DNA of 44,514 nucleotides from Acholeplasma sp. (GTDB taxonomy: Bacteria; Bacillota_I; Bacilli_A; ML615J-28; CAG-698). The stretch covers positions 1-44,514 of the forward strand of contig DUOW01000036.1 in the NCBI GenBank assembly GCA_012838635.1, written 5' to 3'. The notes beneath the pieces are model-generated. The model worked only from the letters and a program-made list of their open reading frames with translations, did no database searches and was not told the DNA's origin. Every line of letters begins with the position of its first letter. Within the stretch, counting starts at the first letter, position 1. The translations under genes and the position numbers were made by a program. Shown here one piece after another: positions 1-9,269 of the stretch.

Positions 1-1
1 A

Positions 2-127
2 AAACACCTAACAGAAAATCCTCCAGTTACTGAGAACATGATTAGAGCGATGTTTAAATCAATGGGTAGAACACCATCAGAAAAACAAGTTCGTCAAGTT
101 ATGGCCAGTATGGAACAAAACAAATAA
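2..127 (+). CDS. yneF: UPF0154/YneF family protein, C-terminal part (truncated by window start)
   Basis: Frame 2 reads KHLTENPPVTENMIRAMFKSMGRTPSEKQVRQVMASMEQNK*, matching the YneF C-terminal pattern NPPIxExMIRxMxxxMGxxPSxxQxxQxMxxM. Confidence 0.8.
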   Translation, partial: KHLTENPPVTENMIRAMFKSMGRTPSEKQVRQVMASMEQNK

Positions 128-130
128 GAT

Positions 131-160
131 AAAAAAAGATGATTTAGATCATCTTTTTTT
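131..160. terminator. Bidirectional intrinsic terminator between yneF and plsY
   Basis: AAAAAAGATGA-TTTAGA-TCATCTTTTTT perfect hairpin with T/A tracts on both sides. Confidence 0.8.
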
Positions 161-799
161 TATTAAGTGTATTTTTCTTTCCTCGCCCCTTCGAATTCTT
201 TTAATATTTGAGATGTGATTTAAAAAGATATAAATACAGAAAATTCCTAAAGCAATCACAAAGTCAAAGTCGAGTTGTAAACCAGTAATAAAGTCTTTTC
301 CGCCAGTATATGGAATAATAAAAGAAACTAAAAAGGTAACTAAGATAGCCATCATTGAGCTTAAAGAAACATATTTAGAAATAAATAGTGTTACAAAAAA
401 GACAAAAGCAAAGATAATTGTAGTAAAAGGAGAGTAAACTAAGAGTACACCTGCTGTACAAGCTACAGCTTTACCGCCTTTAAACTTTAGGAAGATTGAA
501 TTAGTGTGGCCGATTGCGGCAGCTAGACCATAAAAGATTGGATCAATAATAATACCTTCATTAGGAATAACGTTATATCTTACTAAGCCTAAAATAATAA
601 CAGCTTTTAAGACATCTAAAATTAAAGTAAGTATTCCTAATCCTGGTCCTAGGTTACGCCAGGCATTTGTAGTTCCAATGTTTTTTGAGCCAACTTCCCT
701 TAAGTCAATTCCTTTTAGTTTACCTAGTAAAAGCCCAAAGGGAATAGATCCTAAGATATATGAAAGTATTAATAATAAAATTTCTAATAAAATAGTCAT
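149..799 (-). CDS. plsY: Glycerol-3-phosphate acyltransferase PlsY
   Basis: SYILGSIPFGLLLGKLKGIDLREVGSKNIGTTNAWRNLG and KFKGGKAVA motifs; start set at 799 because AGGTGA precedes this ATG (the ORF extends to 826). Confidence 0.92.
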   Translation of the reverse strand: MTILLEILLLILSYILGSIPFGLLLGKLKGIDLREVGSKNIGTTNAWRNLGPGLGILTLILDVLKAVIILGLVRYNVIPNEGIIIDPIFYGLAAAIGHTNSIFLKFKGGKAVACTAGVLLVYSPFTTIIFAFVFFVTLFISKYVSLSSMMAILVTFLVSFIIPYTGGKDFITGLQLDFDFVIALGIFCIYIFLNHISNIKRIRRGEERKIHLIKKR

Positions 800-906
800 A
801 AAAATCACCTTTATATATTGTATCACATTAGTTTTGTTTTTTAAAGAAGAATAGTTAACATTTTAAGTTTCATTTATTTGAGTTTTTTTATACAAATCAA
901 CTATAA

Positions 907-937
907 AATATACTCAATTATATAAAATGAGTATATT
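907..937. promoter_or_regulatory. Perfect 10-bp dyad upstream of the parE promoter (operator candidate)
   Basis: AATATACTCA-N11-TGAGTATATT. Confidence 0.45.
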
Positions 938-955
938 AAAATATAAAAATAAGTG

Positions 956-984
956 TTTACTTTTGTTTTAATATATGGTATAAT
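956..984 (+). promoter_or_regulatory. Putative sigma-A promoter for the parE operon
   Basis: TTTACT-N17-TATAAT, then AAAGGAG and ATG at 1005; the predicted 5' UTR is very short. Confidence 0.6.
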
Positions 985-1004
985 ATAATAAAAGGAGTGG
1001 TTTT

Positions 1005-2948
1005 ATGGCAAAACAAAGTTACACAGAAAAAGATATCCAGGTTTTGGAAGGGTTAGAGGCTGTTAGGAAAAGGCCGGGAATGTATATTGGCTCAACTGAT
1101 TCAAGAGGCTTACATCATTTACTTTGGGAGATTGTTGATAACTCAATTGATGAGGCTTTAGCAGGTGAGGCTAATGTAATTCAAGTTACAATTCATAAAG
1201 ATTATTCGGCTACTGTTACCGATAATGGTAGAGGTATTCCAATTGGCAGACACAAGTCAGGTAGACCAACTCCTGAAGTTGTTTTTTGTACCTTACATGC
1301 TGGGGGAAAGTTTGATGCATCAGGTGGATATAAAGTATCTGGTGGATTACACGGTGTAGGTTCAGCTGTCGTTAATGCTTTAAGTTCTAAAGTAGAAGTA
1401 AGAATTAGAAGAGATGGCAAAGAGTTCTACCAAAAGTATGAAAAAGGTGGATCTGTAATTAGAACCCCAAAAGTAATTAATTATAGTGGTAATCGCACAG
1501 GGACAGAAATTACTTTTAAACCAGACCCTGCAATTTTCAGTACAACAAGATTTGATTACAATACGATTAGAGAACGTTTAAAAGAATCAGCGTTTTTAAT
1601 TAAAGGTTTAAAAATTAAGTTAGATGATGAGCGTAATGGTAAATCAGAAACATTTCAGTTTAAAAATGGAATTATCGAATTCTTAGAAGATAAAACTAAA
1701 GGACGTAAAAGTTTCCATGAGCCTTTGTTTTTTGAAGGAACTAAAGATGGAATAAGTATTGAAGTTGCTATGCAATTTGGTGCTGATAGTTATGGTGAAG
1801 ATGTTGTTTCGTTTGTAAATAACATTAATACAAAAGATGGAGGAACTCATGAAACGGGATTTCGAGCTGGCCTAACAAGAGCTTTTAATGATTATGCAAG
1901 AATGAAAGAGTTCTTAAAAGATCGTGATCCTAATTTAGAAGGTTCAGATATTAGAGAAGGCTTAACAGCAATAATCAATATTAGAATTCCCGAAACAATT
2001 TTACAATTTGAAGGTCAAACAAAAAATAAACTTGGTACGCCTGAAGCTAAAAATGTTTTAGAGAGTTTTGTAAATGAGCGCGTTGGTTTCTTCTTAGCAG
2101 AAAAAGGAGAAATAGCTAATAAACTAATCGATAAAATGATTAGAGCGGCAGCTGCAAGAGAAGCAGCACGTAAAGCAAGGGCTGATGCAAGAAAGGTTAA
2201 GAAAATTGTTTCTAAAAAAACTAATCTTACAGGAAAGTTAGTTCCAACGCAAAAGAAAAATCCAGATAAAAATGAGTTATTTATTGTGGAAGGAGATTCA
2301 GCAGGTGGATCTGCTAAGCAAGGTCGTGATAGCACTTTCCAAGCAATCCTACCTTTAAGAGGTAAGGTTTTGAATGCTGAAAGGACAAAGCCAGAAGATT
2401 TACTTAAAAATGAAGAGATTCTATCATTAGTCCATTCAATTGGAGCTGGTTTTGGTCAAGATTTTAATATTAGTAAATCTAACTATAAAAAGATTATTAT
2501 CATGACTGATGCTGATGATGATGGAGCTCACATTCAAATATTATTACTAACATTTTTCTTTAGATATATGACTGAGTTAATTGAGGAAGGTTATGTTTAT
2601 ATTGCTCAACCACCTTTATATAAAGTCACTACAAGAAAAGATTATCAATATGCATGGAATGATGATGAGTTAAGAGAACTAACTGCAGGTAAAAATGTAA
2701 TGATCCAAAGATATAAAGGTTTAGGTGAGATGAACTATGAACAACTTTGGGAAACAACAATGAATCCAGAAACAAGGACATTAATTCAAGTTAAGATTGA
2801 AGACTTTGATTATGCCGATGAAAAGATAGAAATTTTAATGGGTGATCAAGTAGAACCAAGAAGAAATTGGATTGAAAATAATGTTTCATTTGAGAATGTT
2901 GATAACTTTACTTTAGAAAAAGCTGAAGCAGGAGGAGATTATGAGTAA
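1005..2948 (+). CDS. parE: DNA topoisomerase IV subunit B
   Basis: GHKL ATPase motifs ([24 protein letters not shown]), Toprim [14 protein letters not shown] and [10 protein letters not shown]; upstream of parC. Confidence 0.95.
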   Translation: MAKQSYTEKDIQVLEGLEAVRKRPGMYIGSTDSRGLHHLLWEIVDNSIDEALAGEANVIQVTIHKDYSATVTDNGRGIPIGRHKSGRPTPEVVFCTLHAGGKFDASGGYKVSGGLHGVGSAVVNALSSKVEVRIRRDGKEFYQKYEKGGSVIRTPKVINYSGNRTGTEITFKPDPAIFSTTRFDYNTIRERLKESAFLIKGLKIKLDDERNGKSETFQFKNGIIEFLEDKTKGRKSFHEPLFFEGTKDGISIEVAMQFGADSYGEDVVSFVNNINTKDGGTHETGFRAGLTRAFNDYARMKEFLKDRDPNLEGSDIREGLTAIINIRIPETILQFEGQTKNKLGTPEAKNVLESFVNERVGFFLAEKGEIANKLIDKMIRAAAAREAARKARADARKVKKIVSKKTNLTGKLVPTQKKNPDKNELFIVEGDSAGGSAKQGRDSTFQAILPLRGKVLNAERTKPEDLLKNEEILSLVHSIGAGFGQDFNISKSNYKKIIIMTDADDDGAHIQILLLTFFFRYMTELIEEGYVYIAQPPLYKVTTRKDYQYAWNDDELRELTAGKNVMIQRYKGLGEMNYEQLWETTMNPETRTLIQVKIEDFDYADEKIEILMGDQVEPRRNWIENNVSFENVDNFTLEKAEAGGDYE

Positions 2949-5418
2949 CAATAACAATAAAATTAATAAATTTATTGAAGAGAAAATACTCGAAGAAAAT
3001 ATTGAAGATATTTTTGCTTCTCGTTTTGCTCGTTATTCGAAAGCAATTATCCAAGATCGTGCCTTACCTGATGTTAGGGACGGTCTAAAACCTGTTCAAA
3101 GAAGAATCCTTTATGCGATGTATAAAATTGGCGTTTTTTCTAATAAAGGCTATAAAAAGTCAGCTAGGATTGTTGGGGATGTTATTGGTAAATACCATCC
3201 TCATGGTGATTCATCAATCTATGATGCTTTAGTTAGAATGAGTCAAGATTTTAAAATGAGACTACCTTTAATTGATATGCATGGTAATAATGGTTCAATT
3301 GATGGTGATCCAGCAGCAGCAATGCGTTATACTGAATGCCGTTTAAGTAAATACGCGGAGATGCTTTTAAAAGATATTGATAAAAGGACAGTTGGTTTTG
3401 TACCTAACTTTGATGATGAAGAGTTAGAACCAGTAGTATTACCAGCAAAATTTCCTAACATTTTAGTAAATGGAGCTACTGGTATTTCTTCCGGTTATGC
3501 TACTGAAATCCCTCCTCATAACATTAATGAAGTAATTAATGCTACAATTTACCGTATTGATCATCCTAATTGTTCTTTAGATGAGTTAATGACTTTCGTT
3601 TTAGGGCCTGATTTTCCAACTGGGGGAATTGTTCAAGGGTTAAAAGAACTAAAAAAAGCCTATAAGACAGGCCGTGGAAAGATTATTATCAAAGCAAAAT
3701 CAGAGATTAAAGAAGGTAAAAAGATTAATCAAATTATCTTTACGGAGATTCCTTATGGTGTAAATAAGGGAAATGTTGTAAAGAAAATGAGTGAAGTTTA
3801 TGTACAAAAGAATATTGCTGGTGTAATCGAAGTTAGAGATGAAACAGATCGCGAAGGATTAAAGATTGTAGTTGATTTAGAAAAGGGCGTTGATCCTAAA
3901 GATATTCGTGATTTCTTCTATAAAATGACAGAGTTACAAGTAAACTATAGTTTTAACGTAACATGTATTAGTGATAAACATCCTAAATTAATGGGATTAG
4001 CAGAAATCTTAGATGCTTACATTAACCACCAAAAGGAAGTAACTACAAACCGTTGTAATTATGAGCTTGAGTTTGCGAAAAGAAGAGCACATATTGTTGA
4101 TGGTTTGATTATGATGACGTCAATTTTAGATGCTGTTATTCAAACAATTAGAAACTCGAAAAATAAAAAAGATGCTAAAGATAACATTATGAATTTTTAT
4201 GGATTTACTGAACTTCAAGCTGAAGCAATTGTAATGTTACAATTATACAGATTAACTAATACCGATATTTTTGCTTTAGAAGAAGAAGCTAAAGAATTAG
4301 ATGAGAAAATTAAATCTTTAGAGAAGATCTTAGAAGATGAAAAGAGTTTAATGGGTGTTATTAAAGATGAATTAACACAAACATTAAAGGAATTATCATC
4401 TGAAAGAAGAACAAAAGTAGAAGCAGAAATTGATACAATTACAATTGAGCAAAAAGAGCTAATTATTAAAGAAGATGTAAGAGTATTATGTACATATGAT
4501 GGTTATTTAAAGAGAATTAACGAAAGAAGTTATAATAATGATTTAGTTGAAGCTAAATATAAAGATGATGACTTCTTACTTAGTGAGTTTAAAGTAACAA
4601 CAGCTGACACAATTTTATTTTTTACAAGTCTAGGTAATTATGTTTATCTTCCTGTAAAAGATATTCCAGATGCAAAACACAAAGATTTAGGTTACAATAT
4701 TTCAACTTTAGTTAAAATTGAAGCAAAAGAAAAGATTATTTTTGCTTATCCTGTATCAGATTTTAATAGCGAAACTTACTTTTTATTTACAACAGCTAAT
4801 GGATTAACTAAAAGAACAATCCTTAAAGACTTTTATGCTGTTAGATATTCAAGAGCCTTAAAAGCAACCCAAATTAGAAAAGGTGATCGTTTAGTTTCGG
4901 TAGATGTTGATAGTGGCTCAAGAAAAGAAGTAGTTATGATTACCAAAAAAGGTTATATGAACCGCTATAATGCTAATGAAATAAGCATTATGGCACCACC
5001 ATCATTTGGTGTTAAAGCAATGGAACTAAAAAGTAGACCAGATGATCATATTGTAGCTGGATTATATGTAGATCGAAAAGATGAAATTGTTGTTTTAGGT
5101 AAAAATAATACTATTACTACCTATAAATCACAAGATATCAATAAAGGTCGTAAGAATAATGTTGGTAAAGCATATCTAGAAATGACAAGAACATCTGATA
5201 ATAGTTATGTTTCTGCAAATGTAGTTCGTAAAGAACACAATCCAAATAACTTAAATATCTTTACCGTTGGTGCTAAAGGTTTTGATACACTTCAATATAA
5301 AGATGTTAAAGGTTCTACAAACAGAAGAGGTAAAAAGATTTCTAAATTAGATCTTAGCCCAATGGAAAACATCATTGTTTTTCGTAATAATAGCGATTTT
5401 GGGGTAGATGAAAAATGA
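2941..5418 (+). CDS. parC: DNA topoisomerase IV subunit A
   Basis: [50 protein letters not shown]; overlaps the parE end by 8 nt with GGAGGAG upstream. Confidence 0.95.
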   Translation: MSNNNNKINKFIEEKILEENIEDIFASRFARYSKAIIQDRALPDVRDGLKPVQRRILYAMYKIGVFSNKGYKKSARIVGDVIGKYHPHGDSSIYDALVRMSQDFKMRLPLIDMHGNNGSIDGDPAAAMRYTECRLSKYAEMLLKDIDKRTVGFVPNFDDEELEPVVLPAKFPNILVNGATGISSGYATEIPPHNINEVINATIYRIDHPNCSLDELMTFVLGPDFPTGGIVQGLKELKKAYKTGRGKIIIKAKSEIKEGKKINQIIFTEIPYGVNKGNVVKKMSEVYVQKNIAGVIEVRDETDREGLKIVVDLEKGVDPKDIRDFFYKMTELQVNYSFNVTCISDKHPKLMGLAEILDAYINHQKEVTTNRCNYELEFAKRRAHIVDGLIMMTSILDAVIQTIRNSKNKKDAKDNIMNFYGFTELQAEAIVMLQLYRLTNTDIFALEEEAKELDEKIKSLEKILEDEKSLMGVIKDELTQTLKELSSERRTKVEAEIDTITIEQKELIIKEDVRVLCTYDGYLKRINERSYNNDLVEAKYKDDDFLLSEFKVTTADTILFFTSLGNYVYLPVKDIPDAKHKDLGYNISTLVKIEAKEKIIFAYPVSDFNSETYFLFTTANGLTKRTILKDFYAVRYSRALKATQIRKGDRLVSVDVDSGSRKEVVMITKKGYMNRYNANEISIMAPPSFGVKAMELKSRPDDHIVAGLYVDRKDEIVVLGKNNTITTYKSQDINKGRKNNVGKAYLEMTRTSDNSYVSANVVRKEHNPNNLNIFTVGAKGFDTLQYKDVKGSTNRRGKKISKLDLSPMENIIVFRNNSDFGVDEK

Positions 5419-6413
5419 TTTGTCTTAATAATATTGATCATTTAGTTATACCTCATAGTTTAGGTAAAAAAATAACTAAGTTATATACATATATTGGTAA
5501 GAATCAAACATTTGAAGAAGTACTAGACTCTGATTTAGATAAAGTAATTGGTCAAACAATTGAAAGAGACTGTTATTATTTATCCTTACTTTTAGATTTA
5601 AAGATTACTGATAACAGATTAAGACTAATTACTTTAAAAGATTCTAAACCAAGAACTAATGAAGAGAAGATCTTATATCGTCTTAAGGAAGCTTTAAAAG
5701 ATTTTCAATACAATTATCAAGATAAACTTCTTCAAAGCAATGATTTTATCAACCTAACAAGCTATATTTTAGATGAAAAACTAAACTATACTGAATCTTA
5801 TCGTCAAGCAACATCGGTTTTGCTAAGTCAAAGCAAGATGAGTAAAAGAAAGCTTTTAGATGATTTAAATGAAAGCTATTTAAGTAAAACTAGTGAATAT
5901 GAGGCAATTGTTTTACTTGCTAACTATTTAATTGACTTTTATAACTTAAAACCATTTACTAATGGTAATGAAATTGTATTTTATTTAGTAATGTATTATC
6001 TGTTACTGAAAAATCAATTATTATCATTAAAGTATGTGAGCTTTTTTGAGGCTTTATATAACACAAAAGAACAGTTAAACCAAGTTCTAACAGAAGCTAG
6101 TATTAACTGGAGTCAAGGATTTATTCAAAGTTTATCATTTATTGATTATTTAGTAGATCTATTATTGGATAGTTATCAAAAGGTACAAATTGTGTTAAAT
6201 ATTTATCAAAAAGATTTAGAAATCTCTAAACAAGACAATTTAGAGTTAACAATTTTAAACTTTAACGGCATCTTTAGTAAAGATGATATTAGGCAAATTC
6301 ATCCATTTGTTTCTGAATCTACTATTAACAGGGCTTTAAAAAAACTAAAAGATGAAGGTAAAATCGAACCTTTTGGCCGTGGAAGAAGTGCAAAATGGGC
6401 TAAAATTTTATAA
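5415..6413 (+). CDS. Fic-fold-like protein with degenerate catalytic motif and C-terminal winged-helix domain
   Basis: [36 protein letters not shown] aligns by eye with the Fic HxFxxIHPFxDGNGRxxR region. C-terminal [44 protein letters not shown] looks like the wHTH common in Fic proteins. Start overlaps the parC stop (ATGA). Confidence 0.65.
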   Translation: MICLNNIDHLVIPHSLGKKITKLYTYIGKNQTFEEVLDSDLDKVIGQTIERDCYYLSLLLDLKITDNRLRLITLKDSKPRTNEEKILYRLKEALKDFQYNYQDKLLQSNDFINLTSYILDEKLNYTESYRQATSVLLSQSKMSKRKLLDDLNESYLSKTSEYEAIVLLANYLIDFYNLKPFTNGNEIVFYLVMYYLLLKNQLLSLKYVSFFEALYNTKEQLNQVLTEASINWSQGFIQSLSFIDYLVDLLLDSYQKVQIVLNIYQKDLEISKQDNLELTILNFNGIFSKDDIRQIHPFVSESTINRALKKLKDEGKIEPFGRGRSAKWAKIL

Positions 6414-6439
6414 AAAAGGCCTTAAATTTGACTTTATTT

Positions 6440-6488
6440 AGGTTTAAAAAGGAAATGTGATTATTTAATCATCCCTTATTTTAAACCT
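6440..6488. other. Extended hairpin in the intergenic region (10-bp perfect outer stem)
   Basis: AGGTTTAAAA(6440-6449)/TTTTAAACCT(6479-6488), continued by AGG/CCT and an inner TGATT-ATTT-AATCA stem. Confidence 0.45.
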
Positions 6489-6567
6489 TGCAAAGCAAAA
6501 AAATGTCATTTTGATTGTATAAGATGGTAAAATAATGTATAATGAAAAGTAGTAGAAGAGGTTGTTT

Positions 6568-7350
6568 ATGGTAAAAAGGAATTTTTGGCTAAGAATGGTA
6601 ATTATGTTACTAGCACTTACAGGCATGATTAACATCTTGTTTAACCAAACAGAAGTAGGATTAATCATTATCTTTTTAAGTTTAGTTGTGCTTTGGATTA
6701 ATGTTATGTTAAATGCAAAAGACAAGAAGAAGTACCAACAAATAGCAATGTTATTTTTAGAAAAGTTAGATGTAGAAGCATATATTGAAGAATATACTAA
6801 ATTCAGAGCTAATCTATACACAAATGATTTTGAAAAGAGTATTGATGAATTGTCAATTTTACTTTGTAAGACAACAATTTCTCATAAATATCCTATTTAT
6901 GATGAGTTAATGGCCAAAGTAGAAGTTGAGAAAGAATATAGTTCAGTTGAAAAGTTTCTCTATTATCAAGCATGGTTTGAGTATTATCTAGATCAAAGAA
7001 ATATTGGTAAAGCTGAATACATGCAATATCAAATGGAAAGACTTTACCCAAGACTTCCTGTACAAATCAAAAAGTATATATCTAAAGAAATAAGCGTAAA
7101 CAGATTAACTTTAAATGTTTATTTAAAAGAACATATTCCTCAAACAGAGATGATTCTTTCAAGACTTTTGCAACAAAAAATCTCTAAACTATCTTTTATT
7201 CAAACAATGTATTTATTAGGAATTATTTCTTATAATCAAAAAGACTATCTTACAGCAAACTATCGATTTAGTTATGTGTACAATAACAGTAATGACACTA
7301 AATGGAAAGAAGCAGCAAAAGCTTATTTAGATGTATTAGAGACTATTTAA
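6568..7350 (+). CDS. Membrane-anchored protein with two N-terminal TM segments and a helical, possibly TPR-like, cytosolic domain
   Basis: Two hydrophobic helices, then a soluble helical region ending QKDYLTANYRFSYVYNNSNDTKWKEAAKAYLDVLE. ATG 6568 preferred over TTG 6562 because of AGAAGAGG spacing. Confidence 0.6.
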   Translation: MVKRNFWLRMVIMLLALTGMINILFNQTEVGLIIIFLSLVVLWINVMLNAKDKKKYQQIAMLFLEKLDVEAYIEEYTKFRANLYTNDFEKSIDELSILLCKTTISHKYPIYDELMAKVEVEKEYSSVEKFLYYQAWFEYYLDQRNIGKAEYMQYQMERLYPRLPVQIKKYISKEISVNRLTLNVYLKEHIPQTEMILSRLLQQKISKLSFIQTMYLLGIISYNQKDYLTANYRFSYVYNNSNDTKWKEAAKAYLDVLETI

Positions 7351-7435
7351 AACCCTTTACTAGAGCCGATTATCTTTTGAAGATGGAGAATTCTAAGTTA
7401 AACCTTTTATAGAAGGCTAGTATAAATAAGGTTTT
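7349..7435 (+). ncRNA. Possible structured RNA element (multi-branch fold), with a terminator downstream
   Basis: Closing pairs AAAACC/GGTTTT and TTTACTAG/CTAGTATAAA; internal hairpins ATCTT-TTG-AAGAT and CCTTT-TATA-GAAGG. Confidence 0.3.
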
Positions 7436-7466
7436 AGTAGAAGAATAAACAATTGTATATAAAAAG

Positions 7467-7497
7467 AAAATGTAGACTTAATTAGTCTACATTTTTT
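7467..7497 (+). terminator. Intrinsic terminator
   Basis: AAAATGTAGACT-TAATT-AGTCTACATTTTTT. Confidence 0.85.
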
Positions 7498-7642
7498 ATT
7501 TTGGTTAATATTAAAAATGAACTTTAAGTTAATTGAATATTAATTAAAGAACAAAACTAAATCTTAAGGAAGACTATATTAAAAGAGTAGCAGTAACATT
7601 AATAAATGCCTTATAAACAGTTTAAATTTTGTTACACTATTA

Positions 7643-7670
7643 AGTGCCGATAACATACATTATGTTAAAG
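7643..7670. other. dif: dif-like XerC/XerD recombination site (candidate chromosome dimer resolution site)
   Basis: AGTGCCGATAA-CATACA-TTATGTTAAAG. From memory, E. coli dif is GGTGCGCATAA-TGTATA-TTATGTTAAAT: XerC arm 8/11 and XerD arm 10/11 identical. Lies between converging gene blocks. Confidence 0.75.
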
Positions 7671-7708
7671 TAAATATATATAGGACAATGGCTTTAATAA
7701 GTAGGTGC

Positions 7709-7735
7709 TGTGTATAAGTGGATTATGTGGATTAC
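7709..7735 (-). promoter_or_regulatory. Tandem DnaA-box-like 9-mers
   Basis: TGTGTATAA (reverse complement TTATACACA, consensus TTATNCACA), AGTGGATTA, TGTGGATTA in tandem; GTGGATTAT/GTGGATTAC is a direct repeat. Confidence 0.35.
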
Positions 7736-7788
7736 TCTATATCTACAATTATAAGCAATTTATAACTAAAATACAAGGTTTTTAAGGG

Positions 7789-7872
7789 AAAAAATGATCA
7801 TAAAAAAGGCCTAAAAAGGGGTAAAAAAGAGCAGTTTTAAGCGTAAAAAGCATGAAAAAAGGCTTGTAAAAA
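7789..7872. other. Helically phased A-tract array (predicted intrinsically curved DNA)
   Basis: A/T tracts at 7789-7794, 7802-7807, 7813-7817, 7823-7828, 7835-7838 (T), 7845-7849, 7855-7860, 7868-7872; most centre-to-centre spacings are 10.5-11 bp. Confidence 0.65.
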
Positions 7873-7882
7873 GCCTCTTTTT
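7855..7882. terminator. Putative intrinsic terminator for the leftward yjbQ operon (possibly bidirectional)
   Basis: AAAAAAGGCTT-GTAAA-AAGCCTCTTTTT. Confidence 0.6.
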
Positions 7883-7892
7883 CAATAAATAA

Positions 7893-7921
7893 TCATATTC
7901 ATAATTAGTTTTTGAATATGA
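7893..7921. promoter_or_regulatory. Perfect 9-bp dyad, same architecture as the dyad upstream of parE
   Basis: TCATATTCA-N11-TGAATATGA. Confidence 0.4.
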
Positions 7922-7928
7922 ATAAGCG

Positions 7929-8345
7929 TTATTCGCCTATTATTTTAATTAATACTCTTTTTGGCCTTTTTCCATCAAATTCACCATAGAATATTTGTTC
8001 CCAAGGACCAAAATCTAGCTTATTATCTGTTATTGCTACAACTACTTCTCTTCCAAAGATAGTTCTTTTTAAGTGAGCGTCAGCATTGTCTTCGTAAGTA
8101 TTATGGTAATATTGATTATAAGGTTTTTCTGGAGCAAGTTTTTCAAGCCAGATTTCAAAATCTCTATGTAAGCCGGATTCATCATCATTGATAAAGACAG
8201 ATGCAGTTATATGCATGGCATTGCATAAAACTAAGCCATTTTGGATTTCACTTTCTCTTACTGCTTCTTCTACATCCCTTGTTATGTTTATAAAGTTTCT
8301 TCTTTGGTTTGTATTAAAAGTTAAAACTTTTCTGTAATGTTTCAT
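7929..8345 (-). CDS. YjbQ/UPF0047 family protein
   Basis: [77 protein letters not shown]. Confidence 0.9.
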   Translation of the reverse strand: MKHYRKVLTFNTNQRRNFINITRDVEEAVRESEIQNGLVLCNAMHITASVFINDDESGLHRDFEIWLEKLAPEKPYNQYYHNTYEDNADAHLKRTIFGREVVVAITDNKLDFGPWEQIFYGEFDGKRPKRVLIKIIGE

Positions 8346-9269
8346 TTATTTAATCCTTTCTTCAATAAAGTTAATAATATCTGCTTTAGCTTTATCTTGC
8401 GAGATATCTCTTAAGATTTCATGGCGAGCATTAGGGTATAGTTTCATAGAAACATCGATATTTTTCTTTTTATAAATATTGTAAAGTTTAGTTACACCTT
8501 TACCATAATTACCTACTGGATCCATATCACCAGATAACATTATTACGGGAAAAAGGGGCTGTAGGAGACGATTATCTTTATTTACCCTTGACATTAGCTG
8601 ATAAAAGTCTCTAAAGAAGGCTGTAGAGAAGGCTCCTCCGCACCAAGGATCAGCTAAATACTTATCTACTTCCTTTGGATCACTACTAATCCAGTCAACT
8701 GAAGTTCTTCTGTTTTTGTATTTTTTATTATAAGAGCCAAAGGTAAGTTTAATCACAAATTTAGATTTATATCTCGGACCTTTAAATAAAATGATTAATT
8801 TAGTTAGGAAAGCACCTAAATTAAGAATCAAACTTGGATTTCTTCCTGTACCAGATAATATTACACCAGCTAGTTTATAATTGTGGATTTGGATAAACCT
8901 TTGGGTAATAAAAGATCCCATAGAGTGGCCAAAGATGAAAATTGGCGTTTTAGGATATTTATCTTTTACATTTAAGTAAACATTATTTAAATCGCTTAAA
9001 AGTAAGCCAAAACCATCTTTTTCTCTTAAAAATCCATAATCTTCTTCTTTTTCGATTCCTAGATAATGTCCTCTTTGATTATAGCCGATAGCTAAAATAT
9101 TATGTTCTTTTAAGAATTCCATAAAGTCAATATATCTTTCAATATGTTCACACATGCCATGGACTATTAAAACAATTGCTTTTGGACTTTTTACATCATT
9201 TGAGAAAACAGTTAAATCGAAATTGTTTGAATTAAATAAGTATTTATTTATTTTTGTTTGATTTTGCAT
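8346..9269 (-). CDS. Alpha/beta hydrolase (monoacylglycerol lipase/lysophospholipase-like)
   Basis: VHGMCEHIERY, GHSMGS nucleophile elbow, C-terminal DMDPVG and ARHEIL. Confidence 0.9.
   Translation of the reverse strand: MQNQTKINKYLFNSNNFDLTVFSNDVKSPKAIVLIVHGMCEHIERYIDFMEFLKEHNILAIGYNQRGHYLGIEKEEDYGFLREKDGFGLLLSDLNNVYLNVKDKYPKTPIFIFGHSMGSFITQRFIQIHNYKLAGVILSGTGRNPSLILNLGAFLTKLIILFKGPRYKSKFVIKLTFGSYNKKYKNRRTSVDWISSDPKEVDKYLADPWCGGAFSTAFFRDFYQLMSRVNKDNRLLQPLFPVIMLSGDMDPVGNYGKGVTKLYNIYKKKNIDVSMKLYPNARHEILRDISQDKAKADIINFIEERIK

Noticed and set aside
1202-1420. 72-aa minus-strand ORF inside parE
   Set aside because: Fully antisense to a well-supported gene, no recognisable family; shadow ORF
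2015-2335. 106-aa minus-strand ORF inside parE
   Set aside because: Antisense shadow of the conserved ParE region
3121-3300. Quinolone-resistance mutations in the ParC QRDR
   Set aside because: [18 protein letters not shown] has the usual Ser and acidic residue (as in S. pneumoniae-type ParC); looks wild type
6465-6821. 118-aa minus-strand ORF
   Set aside because: Overlaps the hairpin, promoter and 5' end of the better-supported 6568-7350 ORF; Phe/Tyr/Ile-rich antisense composition
7351-7928. Replication origin (oriC) because of DnaA-box-like 9-mers and AT-rich DNA
   Set aside because: Genes converge on, rather than diverge from, this gap; no dnaA/dnaN/gyrBA nearby; the dif-like site fits a terminus better
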